From: Polytrichum commune
Lineage: Eukaryota > Streptophyta > Polytrichopsida > Polytrichales > Polytrichaceae
Direction: 5' to 3'
NCBI GenBank assembly: GCA_950295325.1
Contig: OX485807.1
Coordinates: 33,570,440 to 33,634,439, forward strand
Length of the DNA stretch: 64,000 nucleotides
The notes beneath the pieces are model-generated. The model had not been told where the DNA came from. It searched no databases and saw only the letters and a list, made by a program, of their open reading frames with translations. Made by a program: the position numbers and the translations under genes. Shown here in pieces: positions 23,114 to 34,215 of the stretch. Every line of letters begins with the position of its first letter. The stretch's first letter is position 1.

Positions 23114-23606
23114 ACTTAGACACTATGAATCCCAAACCATAAGGCCCACGCTTCTAGCATGGAGCTCAAATATACATCCCTATTCGAGTATGCCAACCTC
23201 ATAGTATCCGTCTACATACAAAGGTGGTGTGCTATCGCAAATCGGACCTTTCATTGTCAACTCTAACCGCAATCTCAAGCTTTCTAGCATTTCACTACCT
23301 TTAGTTGGTGCCATAGAGGTACTCTTCTTCTCCATGTACGCGGTGTGAGTACTCCAAATTTGTAAAGTGAATGGACATGCACGTATAATTTTAGGGTACA
23401 ATACACGAGATTACAAAAATATGTGAACGTGAACGTGAATATACGGGATTGATTAATCATCAATATGGTGCTCACCCATCTTTAAAGAGTTTCAATCATG
23501 GCACAACTTTTTATGGTTGGCGCGCCTGCATAAATACTAGTAATTACAAGCAAATATGTCCAAATTCATTTCCCAATATCTAATGGGCGTCATGGCTCGG
23601 GGTTTG

Positions 23607-23818
23607 TCGCGTCTATGGAAACTCATCCATCACGGATGAAGGGGTTTTATGTTGTAAAAACAAGTACTCTATAAGGACGAGGGGTTCATTCATTCCAATT
23701 GAAGGTCACTCAACTAATCCGGGGTCTCTTGATGTTGATTATGGAGTCCAAGTGATCTTAAAATAGATTTTTTAAAGATTTAAAATAGTACGTGGCATTG
23801 TCACCTTGCTTAAAGACA
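23607..23818 (+). repeat. About 205-bp dispersed repeat, copy 2
   Basis: Second copy, about 698 bp downstream of the first. An internal palindrome CATCCATCA.GGATG is common to both. Confidence 0.6.
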
Positions 23819-25096
23819 ACGAACCCCCAGACGAATGAATGTAGTAGTTTTGGTTATGAATATACCTACACCAGTATTAACGCAGGTGAGTGACAACAAC
23901 GTAACATTATTCAACATGAAGATCGATTTTTTTTTAAAAGATTCCAATCAACATGGGTCACTATATCAAGTCTCGATCCAGTTGGTCGTGAAGCTATTCA
24001 TGGAATCATGCTCCATGTGTTCCAAGACCCCACATAATTCAACGCTTGCATTGAATAATATTATGAACTTGACTAAGGTTAGTTTAGTCGCCACGATTCT
24101 CTAATTGAATGAAAGTTGCGGTTTCAAGTCTCGATCAATTGGACAACTCAAACAAGAAAACGGTAGAACCGTGAGGCTCTGTCCTTTGCTATGAAAGACT
24201 ACAGTTGTAGCTGATTACTTTGTTCATGCCAATCCATGGCTATTCACTATATCAAACCTTTCTTGGATTTTGTGCACCTTCTTCTCAAATACGGGTCACG
24301 GATCGAAGCTACTCATTTATCACCCTTAATTTTTAAAATAAATAATCAAGAACTGCCAAATAACTATAGTTAACTAGATTGCTTTCAATGCATTTTAGGG
24401 AGCACTTGTATATATATATAAACTATAGTTAACATTCACATTACATACAGTGGACCAGAAATAACAAGAACAAGTAACGTCCAAGTGTGAACACAAAGTG
24501 GTTAGGAAATTTGCTCTTGAAACGAAGAAGTTGATGCATAGTCTCTGTCCTACAGACAGAGCCAACAAACCACGAGGAGCGTAGAAGATTCCGAAGAGTC
24601 CAAATTCGTGATCATGCCAACAATGAAGTAAGCTTAATACATAGTTTAGTCACCGGCAAAGTATTTGTCGGATCAAATGAGCCAAATTTTGGACTAAGCT
24701 AGTTTGATCGGCCTTCCAAGGCTCATCGGATTCCGGCTTCGCCCTTGGTAGCCCATTTTGTACTACTAGTATTTATAGCCAAGTTGTGAGGAGAATTGAA
24801 GAGGTGAAAATAATGACCGTAGTTATGGAGATTGTGACATTCCTTAGAGGTAACAGAGGCTGCATGATTGGGGTGATGAGCTGTCTCGAGGCAGTGCACT
24901 GATTAACTCTTAATGACCTATATATCTCAAACCGAGGCTCTTGCTTTTATTTATTTGTTTGTTTGTTTATTTGTTGATTGATTGATTGGTATTACCATGT
25001 GGGAGGAGAGACCTAGTGGCGGTCTCTGAAATGGGTAAAAGTTTGGCAGCCAACCATAATCAACCACGTATGTGATGTGATTTGGAGTTGTTAGTG
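23819..25096. other. No gene seen
   Basis: Includes a TTTG/ATTG simple repeat (24950-24988) and a short AT run (24410-24420) between two AACTATAGTTAAC palindromes (about 24365 and 24420). No coding frame of interest. Confidence 0.5.
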
Positions 25097-25099
25097 TTA

Positions 25100-25692
25100 G
25101 GGGCCGTTTAAGCTTACATCATGGACCGTGAAGTCGTCCCAAGGCCTTGTGAACTCTGTGATTGGCTGTTGAACTCGTCCTGGGACCACTTTGGTTAACA
25201 CTAAAGAAAGAAATGTCAGAGTGACCATGGAGTTCGAGGTCCCCAAAAGACATGTTTTGAGGCCTACATTATCCATTGACATGGTCCAACGGGTAATGCA
25301 GTGGGAGAGGCAAAAGAGGTGCTCTGGTAGAGAAAGGCAAGGGCACATGGCAAAGAAATGTTGTCATAATAGATTTTTAATGATTTTTTTTTTGTGGGGA
25401 AGAGGGGATGAAAACAAGAGAAGACATGAGAATGATCAAATTTTAATTTTTTTTAGACTGACATTTTTGGGCATATATATATTTTTTTAAATCAGCACAT
25501 CCATTTTTTGATGCATGGTCGTTCCTCTTGGTCCGCATTTGGTTTACACCTAGTGAGGGTCCCAAAGGCTTTGTAGATTGATTTTTTTTTTTTTAAGGAA
25601 ATCGGACCATGGAAGTTGGACCATCAAATCGGACCATGGGAAAATGCCATCTTCCATGGTCCGACTTCATGGTCCATGGTGTAAACCGGCCC
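25100..25692 (+). mobile_element. Tourist-like MITE (GGGGCCGTTT family), TTA duplication
   Basis: Flanked by TTA at 25097-25099 and 25693-25695. Left end GGGGCCGTTTAAGCTTACAT pairs imperfectly with GGGCCGGTTTACACCATGG read from the right, both followed by ACC(A/G)TGAAG. Contains CCATGGTCCGA-type internal inverted repeats. TTA duplication and GGGCC ends fit the PIF/Harbinger (Tourist) group. The ORF on its minus strand is a shadow. Confidence 0.75.
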
Positions 25693-25695
25693 TTA

Positions 25696-26985
25696 GCAAC
25701 TTCTTCTGTAGGTGAAATCCAATTCTAAGTGATTGTTGATATCAAGTGGTCTCCAAAATGAGCCAAAGATTGGCCTCAGTCGGACCACCAACTAGAACTT
25801 GCCATGTTTGTAGGATAACAAAAGGGTAGAGCACTCTTGCAACTAGCCTCTTGTTTTGTGTTCTTTTTTGAGACAAAAAGTCAATAAGCCAACAAGAGAC
25901 TTTCAATTCCGAGACAAAAGAGCTCAATGGGCTTTACTAGAAATGAGTAATAGGTATGGGGTGTTGTTCGGTGTGTTTTCCCATGCTCTCCAACTTCTAC
26001 CGATCAAATTTACCCAAGAAAACTTTTGTTGCACTAGCAAATCCATGATGCAACATCAACAAAAAAATTGAGCCTCTCTTTATTGGACTGTGATAATATG
26101 AAAGTGCACGTGCGCTTATCGTTCTATTGATGAACGAGGTCTCCCCATTTGTGTTCACCATGGAGTCTATGATGTAATTGATAAGTTTTGAGCATATAAT
26201 CTAATCTCTTTTAAGCACAAGTTTTATTGCGTTCTGTTCTTAAATCTAACCTAATCACACACCACGCAAATATAGGTGTGTGCTTGAGATCAATACCCGA
26301 ACAAGGTATTATATTAGGTTATTGGAGAGGTTTTGCTTCAGCCGTTAGGAGCTAGAATTCTACAAGCTTATGTGCACGTTGAGATTTGCTTATCGGACTA
26401 CTCTCGGCTATTATTAGCCATCGATCAACAATAGCTCCCAAGTGGAGTCACAAAGGGAGGGTCGTGACATGATCCCATTAGACTTACATTTCCCTGGCGA
26501 CTTTCATAACTTGAGTATTTAAGTTGATTGAATACCGGTTGCGGTTGCAGGCGATGTTTTCATTATAAATACTAGTCCTTCTTCAAGGCTCGAGTCTGAC
26601 TACAAAAATGTTGTCTCCGGTGCAGAGAGACTCGACTCCAACGTGGGTGACTCCCATGACATTATACGGTATAAGTTAGTTGTCATTCCTTCGACATGTC
26701 GATTTACTAAATTGAAATTAAAAAGTCCGTGAAGCGAAAAGGCCCATGGTTTTAAAAGACTTGCTTAAAACACGAGAGAGAGACAACACTGAAGCTCGGA
26801 TGACGTAGTCCACGTCTTGAAACTGTGTACATAGAAAGTGGCATACATACTAACCTTACCTTGTTGCTAGCCTCACCAAGGCCTTTCAAGTTCACCAGAG
26901 GACGACAGTAACTATAAACAACGGCTCACCCAAAAACACGTACAATGAAAATCCCCGGGATCGAAGATCGCAGTATACTCTAGTG
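25696..26985. other. No gene; fragments of dispersed repeat
   Basis: 25970-26100 carries the block CCAACTTCTACCGATCAAAT then GCACTAGCAAATCCATGATG, found also near 31870 (inverted), 52690, 56260, 57760 (inverted), 58545 and 62790. The remainder is anonymous. Confidence 0.5.
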
Positions 26986-26989
26986 GGAC

Positions 26990-27115
26990 TTAATTGGAAT
27001 GACATAACAATGTTCCGTGGGACTAACAATATTTTGCAGAATATTCCCCATATTTTGTGAAACATTGTTAGTCTTATAGAACATCGTTATAGATCTGAAT
27101 AATGTTATGTGAATC
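26990..27115. mobile_element. Small foldback element, diverged relative of 53982-54060
   Basis: Contains ATAACAATGTTCCGTGGGAC and, inverted, GTCTTATAGAACATCGTTAT followed by AGATCTGAATAATGTTAT, the arm sequence of the hairpin at 53982-54060. Internally duplicated or rearranged. Confidence 0.5.
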
Positions 27116-27961
27116 GACAACAAACTTGAAGGGGCAAGTTCTTTCTTTTCAAATTATATTGATTCTCTTCATACTAGAAGTTATGGAATCTACATGAGTG
27201 TGCACTAATTAAGCTCCCCCGGATTTTGTTTCCCAGCACCTACCATTAGGGGTGCAGTTAAAGCTTTGCCTTTGCTGATTTATGATTGATTCATACAAAA
27301 TTAAGTTGAGTAGACTAATTCAAGGTATTTGACCTCGACTCATGAGGTCTTAAATAGACACAAAATTAAAGAAATAAAATTTCAAGTCTCGAGAATGGAA
27401 GGTGTTGTGAACATGTACCCGACTTCCAGCCCCTCCTGCTGGGCTTTTTTAATTTTCTCATTTAAGAAAAAGGTGCCATGCATCATTGTGAAACCAGGAA
27501 TTTCATTGATCAGAAATTTATGATCGGAATTTACGCTCACAATATGTGAGAAAGGGACCTCAAAATCCAATATGATCTTTGAACGACTAAACAGACACAT
27601 CGAATTCGTACAGCTCCACCTCTTTTGTCCTCCAACCTTCCAGAAAAAATTAGAATACTAGTATTTACAAAGACAAATACTTGCAGTGCCTATCACAAAC
27701 AAAAGTCATTGTACACCGTTTATGGTATATAGTGTCAAGTACATTGTTTGCAAACGGCCTAAACTAGATGCTTAGAAGTTTCAAAGTGTCACACTCGCTA
27801 ATTGCCAATATGATTCCATTTGTCTATGTAAGTAACCTTTTTAAGTGAAAAAAATATCTACACTATGACATTTAGAGTAGCACATTCAAATACGTTAGAT
27901 GATAGTCTTGTGTTTTAGTATACAAGGGGAAAATATTCTTGAACGTACTAATGGCAAGTGT
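27116..27961. other. No gene seen
   Basis: AT-rich, unique-looking. Small overlapping frames on both strands at 27329-27600 have no recognisable features. Confidence 0.5.
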
Positions 27962-28590
27962 CCAACTTCAAACACAACGTAACTGACCGTAGGGTTGGAT
28001 CGAAAACAACCCTAGTAGTTTGGTTAAGAACTGCACATCACAAAGATTGTCATTTCAAATATCCACGTGCCCACTTACTGAATAGTTGCTTGCATGAGTC
28101 ATATGTGCGTATTGTGACTGTATGTAGGACGAAAGTTGATGATAGTTGATGACCATAGGAGTGGCTCTAACAAGACACTTCCAACTCCAAACACAACGTA
28201 ACTGACCGCAGGGTTGGATCGAAAACAACCCCACAGTTCGGTTAAGAATTGCAAATCGCAAAGATTGTCATTTCAAAGTTTCACATGCCTACTTACCTTG
28301 ACGACGAATAGCTGCTTGCATAAGTCATATGTGCGTATCGTGACTGTATGTATGACGTAAGTTGATAGTTGATGACCATAGGAGTGGCTCTAATGAGACA
28401 CTTCCAACTCCAAACACAACGTAACTGACCGTAGGGTAAGATCGAAAACAACCCCACCAGTTCAGTTAAGAATTGCAAATCACAAAGATTGTCATTTCAA
28501 AGTTTCACGTGCCTACTTACCGTGACGATGAACAATTGCTTGCATAAGTCATATGTGCGTATCATGACTGTATGACTGTATGACTGTATG
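27962..28590 (+). repeat. Three-unit tandem array, 219-223 bp period
   Basis: The block CCAACTYCAAACACAACGTA recurs at 27962, 28181 and 28404. Each unit also has TCGAAAACAACCC, CACAAAGATTGTCATTTCAA and GTCATATGTGCGTAT. The last unit ends in an 8-bp repeat, (GACTGTAT)x3 at about 28566-28589. The minus-strand ORFs at 28055 and 28293 are copies of each other and therefore shadows of the array. Confidence 0.88.
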
Positions 28591-28806
28591 ATGCATGATC
28601 GATCGGATGTCATGAGTTAAAGGTTTACTGAGTACGGGTGTTAAGCAGGCCGGCTACAGCTCTCGTCCTCGCACGAGCCGTATACAAAAGTCCACACCTC
28701 CTTCTGGAGGCAGGTCAGGGCATGGAAAACACTCCTGACACGCCCCGTGCTGAATAATAAACTCCCTCTGCATCCATGGGTAGAAGCCCTAGTTAGTCGA
28801 GGCCTT

Positions 28807-29312
28807 GCCCCCCTTCACACACGGGCCAAGAGCCGTGACCACGAAATTGTGAGAGCCCAAAAGAAAGTGCCCAAAGGCCGTCCCATACCAACGCACCTCC
28901 AAAATCATGTAGTGTGGTCACGGACCCTCAACTGTAGTGTGAAGTCGTATGTGACCGGGCTCTCAACCACATGCTATTTCGATGGACTTCTATTCGCGTG
29001 GGGTCCCTCACACATGATCAAATGGAATAAATCAATGGTTGTGAGCATTTGGAGTGTCATGGTCTCATGGTTTCACGTTAAGCTTACCTATAAGAGATGG
29101 CTTTTGAAAACAGTCCAAGTGACCATGACACACGATCCATTGATGCCATGTAGGGAATCCACGTAGACTTTACACCCATCTTGCATTCGTATACTCGGTT
29201 GGTCCCTCAAGCGTAGTGTGAAGCAAACTTGGATAGGCTCCGCCTTTCCCACCGATCAGAGCGCTTGAAGTGGACTGGTCACGGGCCCTCAGTTTCATGT
29301 GTGAAGTGGTGC
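28807..29312 (+). mobile_element. Tourist-like MITE (GGGCCACT family), copy B
   Basis: Same family as copies A, C and D: CTTCACACACGGGCCAAGAG at the left, then GACCGGGCTCTCAACC and TGGTCACGGGCCCTCAG near the right end. Both ends are degraded. The 139-codon frame at 28747-29166 is a shadow of it. Confidence 0.7.
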
Positions 29313-29505
29313 CGATTGGATGAGGGAAACCGACCGCTGCTTACAAGATGAACCACTTACAGTCGAGGTTGAGGAATAACTGGTTCTGGTTGAGGAATAA
29401 CCGGTTGAATGTCAAGACCTCGGGAGAATCACCCATCGGTTTAGAGGAAATAAGAGAATACACATCGATCTCATCGATGAAGAAAAACTAAGAGATGTCA
29501 ACATG
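29313..29505 (-). repeat. ACCGGTT-family repeat, inverted, left part
   Basis: Reverse complement of the family: ATAACCGGTTGAATG, AAAACTAAGAGATGTCAACA. Continues at 29897 beyond an inserted element. Confidence 0.65.
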
Positions 29506-29508
29506 TAA

Positions 29509-29896
29509 GGTAGGGGTGCCAATTTCCATGCGGGTCCTAAAGTCGACCCCTAGTGTTGGAAGCACTTATCTAGGTGCTTTTACCTGGGTTTACAAAAGCA
29601 CCTATCAAGGTGCTTTTACCGTTCACAGCACTTCCAACATTTCATTGGCTGCCAGCGGTCGGTTTTAGAAATCCAACCTGTGGATATACCACGTACCCTA
29701 TGTGCGAGTGTTGGTCACTCTACAAGGTTTCCTTTAAAAATTTGTAAGAAATCATAGGCATGTTGGAAAATTTTGTTTTTTTCATAGTTGCTCTGGCACA
29801 AGCTTTGCGGAGCACTCAAAATTTATATAAAAAAAAAAGTTTCAACATCCCAACTAGGCACATCTGAAATTTGAACGGAAATTGCCACCCCTACCT
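29509..29896. mobile_element. 388-bp TIR element with TAA duplication, nested in ACCGGTT repeat
   Basis: TAA at 29506-29508 and 29897-29899. Terminal inverted repeats GGTAGGGGTGCCAATTTCC and, read from the right, GGTAGGGGTGGCAATTTCC. Uninterrupted family copies read CCAACCGGTTACATGTTGAC, which gives the empty site. It contains an inner hairpin at about 29552-29633 (TGTTGGAAG ... CTTCCAACA, AGGTGCTTTTAC repeats). Confidence 0.75.
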
Positions 29897-30000
29897 TAAG
29901 CGGTTGGACTTGGAAACACTAGGATGTCGACCGGTTATTGCCCCAAAACCTCCCCGGGCACTGTTGCCCTCCTCCTCACCCGTGTGGGCTGAGACTCGGG
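29897..30000 (-). repeat. ACCGGTT-family repeat, inverted, right part
   Basis: AGCGGTTGGACTTGGAAACA followed by ACCGGTTATTGCCCCAAAAC, matching the 5' part of the family in reverse. Confidence 0.6.
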
Positions 30001-30393
30001 AGCTTTTTGATCTCCCCAGTACTTACCAAGTTCAGAAGCGGAAGGTGTTCACTACACTAGTTGGCCACTCTTGGCGTGGCAGAACTAATGGTCATCTCAT
30101 TCAAATGAAAATATTATTTTAACATTTGTATATAAATATATATGCATATTGAGGGTTTGATTGTGGTAGTAAGGTGGGCGCAGGCACTTGAAGGCGGAGG
30201 AGGTTTTTTGCAGTGGTTTTTCCTCCACCTCATGATGCGTTTGGCAGGCCACAGGACAATTAGCACTGAGAGTCTCTGCCACACCGACAGACACCGTCGA
30301 GGGTGACTTTGCTCCCACACATCACAGTCTATCCGCTCCTTATGATAATTCCCACCGGAGCTTCGGTCGAGGGAGTGGGTTGTATATGTATTA

Positions 30394-30521
30394 GGTAATC
30401 GTTTTGTTGGAACCGGTTATCGGTGCAGAACCGGTTCTGTCAAGGTGGCGAGCCCGCGAGGGCGATCCAGCTGGACAAAACCTGTTATGCACTGATGATT
30501 GGTTCCAATAAAACGATTACC
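30394..30521. repeat. Outer hairpin of composite foldback, copy 1
   Basis: GGTAATCGTTTTGTTGGAAC at the left and GGTTCCAATAAAACGATTAC then C at the right form arms that continue inward through ACCGGTTATCGGTGCAGAAC. Diverged relative to the copy at 45377-45502. Confidence 0.75.
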
Positions 30522-30523
30522 GG

Positions 30524-30716
30524 ACGTAACCGGTTGGCCGCTTTGTTGAGCCGCGCAGGTGACCTAAACAGTGGGTCACCTGTCGTCTTCTTCAACATAT
30601 CCGATTTAGATGATCATAACCGGTTGGGATGTCGAGGTTATCGTCTGCAAACCTGTGTGCTCAGAGCCAATCGTGTAGTGCCACCTCGGCGAAACAAAGC
30701 GGCCAACCGGTTACGT
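30524..30716. mobile_element. Foldback element with perfect 24-bp ends, copy 1
   Basis: Left end ACGTAACCGGTTGGCCGCTT (plus TGTT) and its exact reverse complement at the right end, ACGT at 30713-30716. Internal GTGACC..GGTCAC palindrome. An inverted copy is at 45191-45374. The 110-codon ORF through it (30423-30755) is shared with the other copy only because the repeat is shared. Confidence 0.8.
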
Positions 30717-31071
30717 AAGTTTATATGGTTTGGAGGCGATGGTGTGGAGGTTTGAACAAAAGAACATTCTGCATCGGTTCGTTGAGGGTCACACTCATTT
30801 TAGCACTTTTTGGCATTTTGAAACATGTTTGACTGTTGGTGAACGGAGCTTAGAGGAAGTTCTTCGATCAAACCTCCACGTTGACTCCAAGAATGAACTG
30901 AAAACTTACCCAACGTAAAAAGCGTTGTATGCAAAACAACCAGTTCCCAACCAAGACTCTGCTGAATTGAGAGATAGCTTTGTCAATATCAAATTACTAG
31001 CCTACAGCTAAAGCAAGCACCGAAACCCCACCCCGTTCCTTCACAAGGGCGCCTTGTACACTACGATGGTC
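30717..31071. other. No gene seen
   Basis: A 62-codon frame at 30730-30918 has no recognisable features. CAGTTCCCAACCAAGACT at about 30941 resembles sequence beside the other foldback copy (45172). Confidence 0.5.
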
Positions 31072-31275
31072 ATGGTGTTTAGTGTCACTTACTACTAGGA
31101 ATTACACCATGGTATACTAGTTTGTTATACATTTCGTTTTTTGCCTACAAAGATTAAATAGGCTCTATGGATATTATACAACATAGATGACTTTACTTGG
31201 TAGAATAGTTGCATTCTTTTGCAAAACGTTTTGGCACTGCGTAACTCCAAGTAGCAAGTGACGCCAAATACCATA
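31072..31275. mobile_element. About 200-bp MITE (TTTAGTGTCACTT family), copy 1
   Basis: Left end GTTTAGTGTCACTTACTACT with AGGAATTACACCA, right end GCGTAACTCCAAGTAGCAAG then TGACGCC; these are imperfect inverted repeats of about 33 bp. Same arrangement at 42751-42957. Confidence 0.65.
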
Positions 31276-32844
31276 AATGGTGAAGAAGGAGCCTCCTTGG
31301 TGACGGGCGAGAGAGGATTATTGCATACGAGCGTAACTTTCATTCATCTAACATAAAAGTCCTGAAGTAGTATAATCCTTGAGGCTATTATTCTTATAGT
31401 TGATGTGAAACATTGACTAGTTTCAAAGAGTCGATGGGGTTTCTTTTTCAAACCCCTAAACCGAGATCAAAGATCCCGAATTAGCAAGCAATCTATAAAG
31501 GAATAGGTTTTTATTATTACCCCCTCGATAGGTATTAGGAAAGCAAAACCCCATAGAAGTGGTGAGAACCTCTTTATGTAATGCAGATGGGTCTTAGGCG
31601 GCTCACGGTTTTTCTTAATCGGACCCCTATATTTGATTGGTACGTGGTTAAGTGAGGATCAAAGGACAAACATCATAAATAAAGACACATGTTTGAAAGA
31701 GAGTGGACTACATCTTCAAACATCAATAACTACTCTACACTCAATAGTGAACACACTTGGAAGGACAACCTATGTATCCAGTTAAGAAACCAACAAGCGT
31801 GCACTTCAAATAATCATAACTAAATCAGGGAAAATCCAAATCCCAGTCTGGTTTTTGCATATGTTTCATTGTAGATTTACTAATGCAAGACGAATTTTGT
31901 GGTGTGAATCGAAATGGTAGAAGTTGGAGTACATGAAAAAACGAACCAAATAACACCCACATACCTTACATTCAGAGCAAGGGTAAAAAGTGGATGTCAG
32001 GTCCACCTTATATCCTCTGAACTATCTTACATGTCTCAGAGCCAGCAGCAACCCTTGAGCTTTGAGCAACACAAAGCGTGGACTTACTAACTTAGGCTTA
32101 CGAGAAAACATCCAAAGGGAATCCGGAATTTCATCGTTTTCTCAATCGTTTGCGTCATAAAATTGCAGATGGAAACTTCGAGGAAGAATAATCTTCAAGA
32201 CTTTGTGTTTTGAGCACACACTTAACCGATCGCTCATCCAAGAGGATGAGCGGTTACCGGAAGTCATCACAATTTGTTCATCCATTAAGGTGTGATATCA
32301 TCCTTATATCCTATATTATGTCCACAACTTTAATCTCATCCACTCTCCTCTCGTTGGTTACTGAGTCTTAACCTTCTAAGGTTCCACCTACATTTCTTAG
32401 TAAAAGCTTTTGTTAGAGTAAGTAACCACTCAACTACACCAAAGATTGAATTTAGTGCCACCACTTCTATATGTCTTGCTCAATACTAATTGTAAACCAC
32501 AGTGGACACTTCATGTGAACCTAACATTATTCGTCATTCCTTTTCAAAATATAAATTGGCATTACAGAGTTACGTTGCCGCAGTTATTGTCACTTACTAA
32601 GTGATTTTTCATCCAATTTTCATCATTCGTGACTATGTTTCGTTGCAAAAGTGTTAAGATGCAGAATGTACCAAATTTTGTTTCATCAATTGGCATTTGG
32701 ATGAACTCAAAGTAAGTTGGGATGGAAATACTTGTAAATTTATTCATAACAAGTGTCATTAGAAAAGTTACCACAATGACATAAACTATCATATGACACT
32801 AAACACAATAGGTTAGTGTAGTTATATAGTGCGTACGCTGTCGG
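31276..32844. other. No gene; fragment of dispersed repeat
   Basis: 31870-31990 is an inverted copy of the CCAACTTCTACC repeat, ending AACACCCACATACCTTA. A palindromic GATCGCTCATCC..GGATGAGCGGTTA lies at 32229-32258. Confidence 0.5.
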
Positions 32845-33565
32845 TTGAAAATAATCAGCTAACATATGAGGTAACTAACTAATATGAGAGCCCATTAATT
32901 TCCTGCCTACACCACCTAGTTAAATTTTAGGTTTAAATTTAAGCTACCAAACTAGACATTAGCTAATTTTTTTTGCGACCTTGCTTTTGTGGAGATCACA
33001 ACTCATCCATACCACTAATGCTAACTAATTTGTCTTACCAATGGTTAGCCCAATTTTTTCTTTTGAATGCCCGTCTCTTATTATCTTCCTTCTCTTCTCC
33101 ATTCTACTACAATGTGGACCACATTATTTCTTACATAATCCTATGTAATTTTTTTTAAGATATAATTTTTTTTTCTATGAATTTTTTTTGATATCATCTT
33201 CAATATTCAAATTTAGGAAAATAAGTTTATTTCATAATATTTAATATCATATTAATTATTATGACACACAAATAGTGTGGGCCACAAAACATAGTGTTTA
33301 GATTTAGTACCATGTTTAAAATTTGGGCAAAATGAGTGAAACTTTGGTTGGTCAACCTTAACTCTATTATGTTGACTAACCATTGGACCAGAAGGTGTGG
33401 GTGTGAGATCAAATAGCCAGTATATAAGTTAGTTGATTCTCACTAATTCATATTTCTACTAATTCTCCTAACTAGGTGGTGGAGGCAATTTGACCATGAT
33501 TCTGGTTGGCTAATCCTCACTAACTCATGAGTTAGCTAATTCTCTTAATTAAATAACACGGGTGG
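32845..33565. mobile_element. GCTAACATATGAGG MITE-like element, copy 1
   Basis: Left AGCTAACATATGAGGTAACT and right ACTCATGAGTTAGCTAATTC are imperfect inverted repeats. Interior is AT-rich with GTGGGCCACA-type blocks. Boundaries are approximate. A related copy follows at 33645-34215. Confidence 0.5.
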
Positions 33566-33644
33566 ACTCTAAGACTCCGAGCGCACTACCCGATTAAGGC
33601 TTCAATTAGAATATGTTCCCTTGTGCATGCACTACAAGATTAGG

Positions 33645-34215
33645 AGAATAGCTAACATATGAGGTAGCTAACCTATATGATAGCAACTCATTCTCATGCC
33701 TACATTGCTTACTAGTTTGGTTAAAATCAAAGTTAGTGGAATAGAATTCTTCATTTGTTTGCACCCCTATTGTTTATTAACTTTTTACCATTCGTTAGCC
33801 CAAATTGTTTCTTGATAGAATGCCTCTCATTTTCCCCAATCTCTCCCTTCCACTACAAGGTGGGCCACACCAATGTTTAAAGAATTCATAATTAGCATAT
33901 GTTGAGATCGAATAATAACGTTCTATAGATAAGAATCGCATTTGAATACAAATCCTATTTAAGTTTAGAATTAGATATAAATTAACATTATTATATTGTT
34001 ATAATACCATATTTCATATCAAATTAATCATAAAGAAACACAATTTTGATTTTTGTGGGCAAGAGATGGAAACATTTGGGTAGTCAACCTTAACTCATCT
34101 TGAATTGGCCAACCTTTTTGTTATTCCTAACTGGGTGGGGTCCATGTAGTGTGGGAGTGAGAATGGTTACCTAGCACATTGGTTAGTTTTCCTACTTGAA
34201 CGGTATGGGTGGGGG
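33645..34215. mobile_element. GCTAACATATGAGG MITE-like element, copy 2
   Basis: AATAGCTAACATATGAGGTA at the left; GGTTACCTAGCACATTGGTT then AGTTTTCCTA at the right. Shares CTACAAGGTGGGCCACA-type interior with copy 1. Boundaries approximate. Confidence 0.5.

Noticed and set aside
25097-25348. 83-codon minus-strand ORF
   Set aside because: Lies wholly inside the Tourist-like element at 25100-25692 and has no transposase features.
28055-28478. Two similar minus-strand ORFs sharing a VGLFSIxPxGQLRCVWSWKC peptide
   Set aside because: They are the same frame in consecutive units of the 220-bp tandem array.
30423-30755. 110-codon ORF whose translation is shared with an ORF at 45146-45451
   Set aside because: Both lie in the two copies of the composite foldback; the shared peptide follows from the shared DNA repeat, and inverted-repeat arms explain the open frames.
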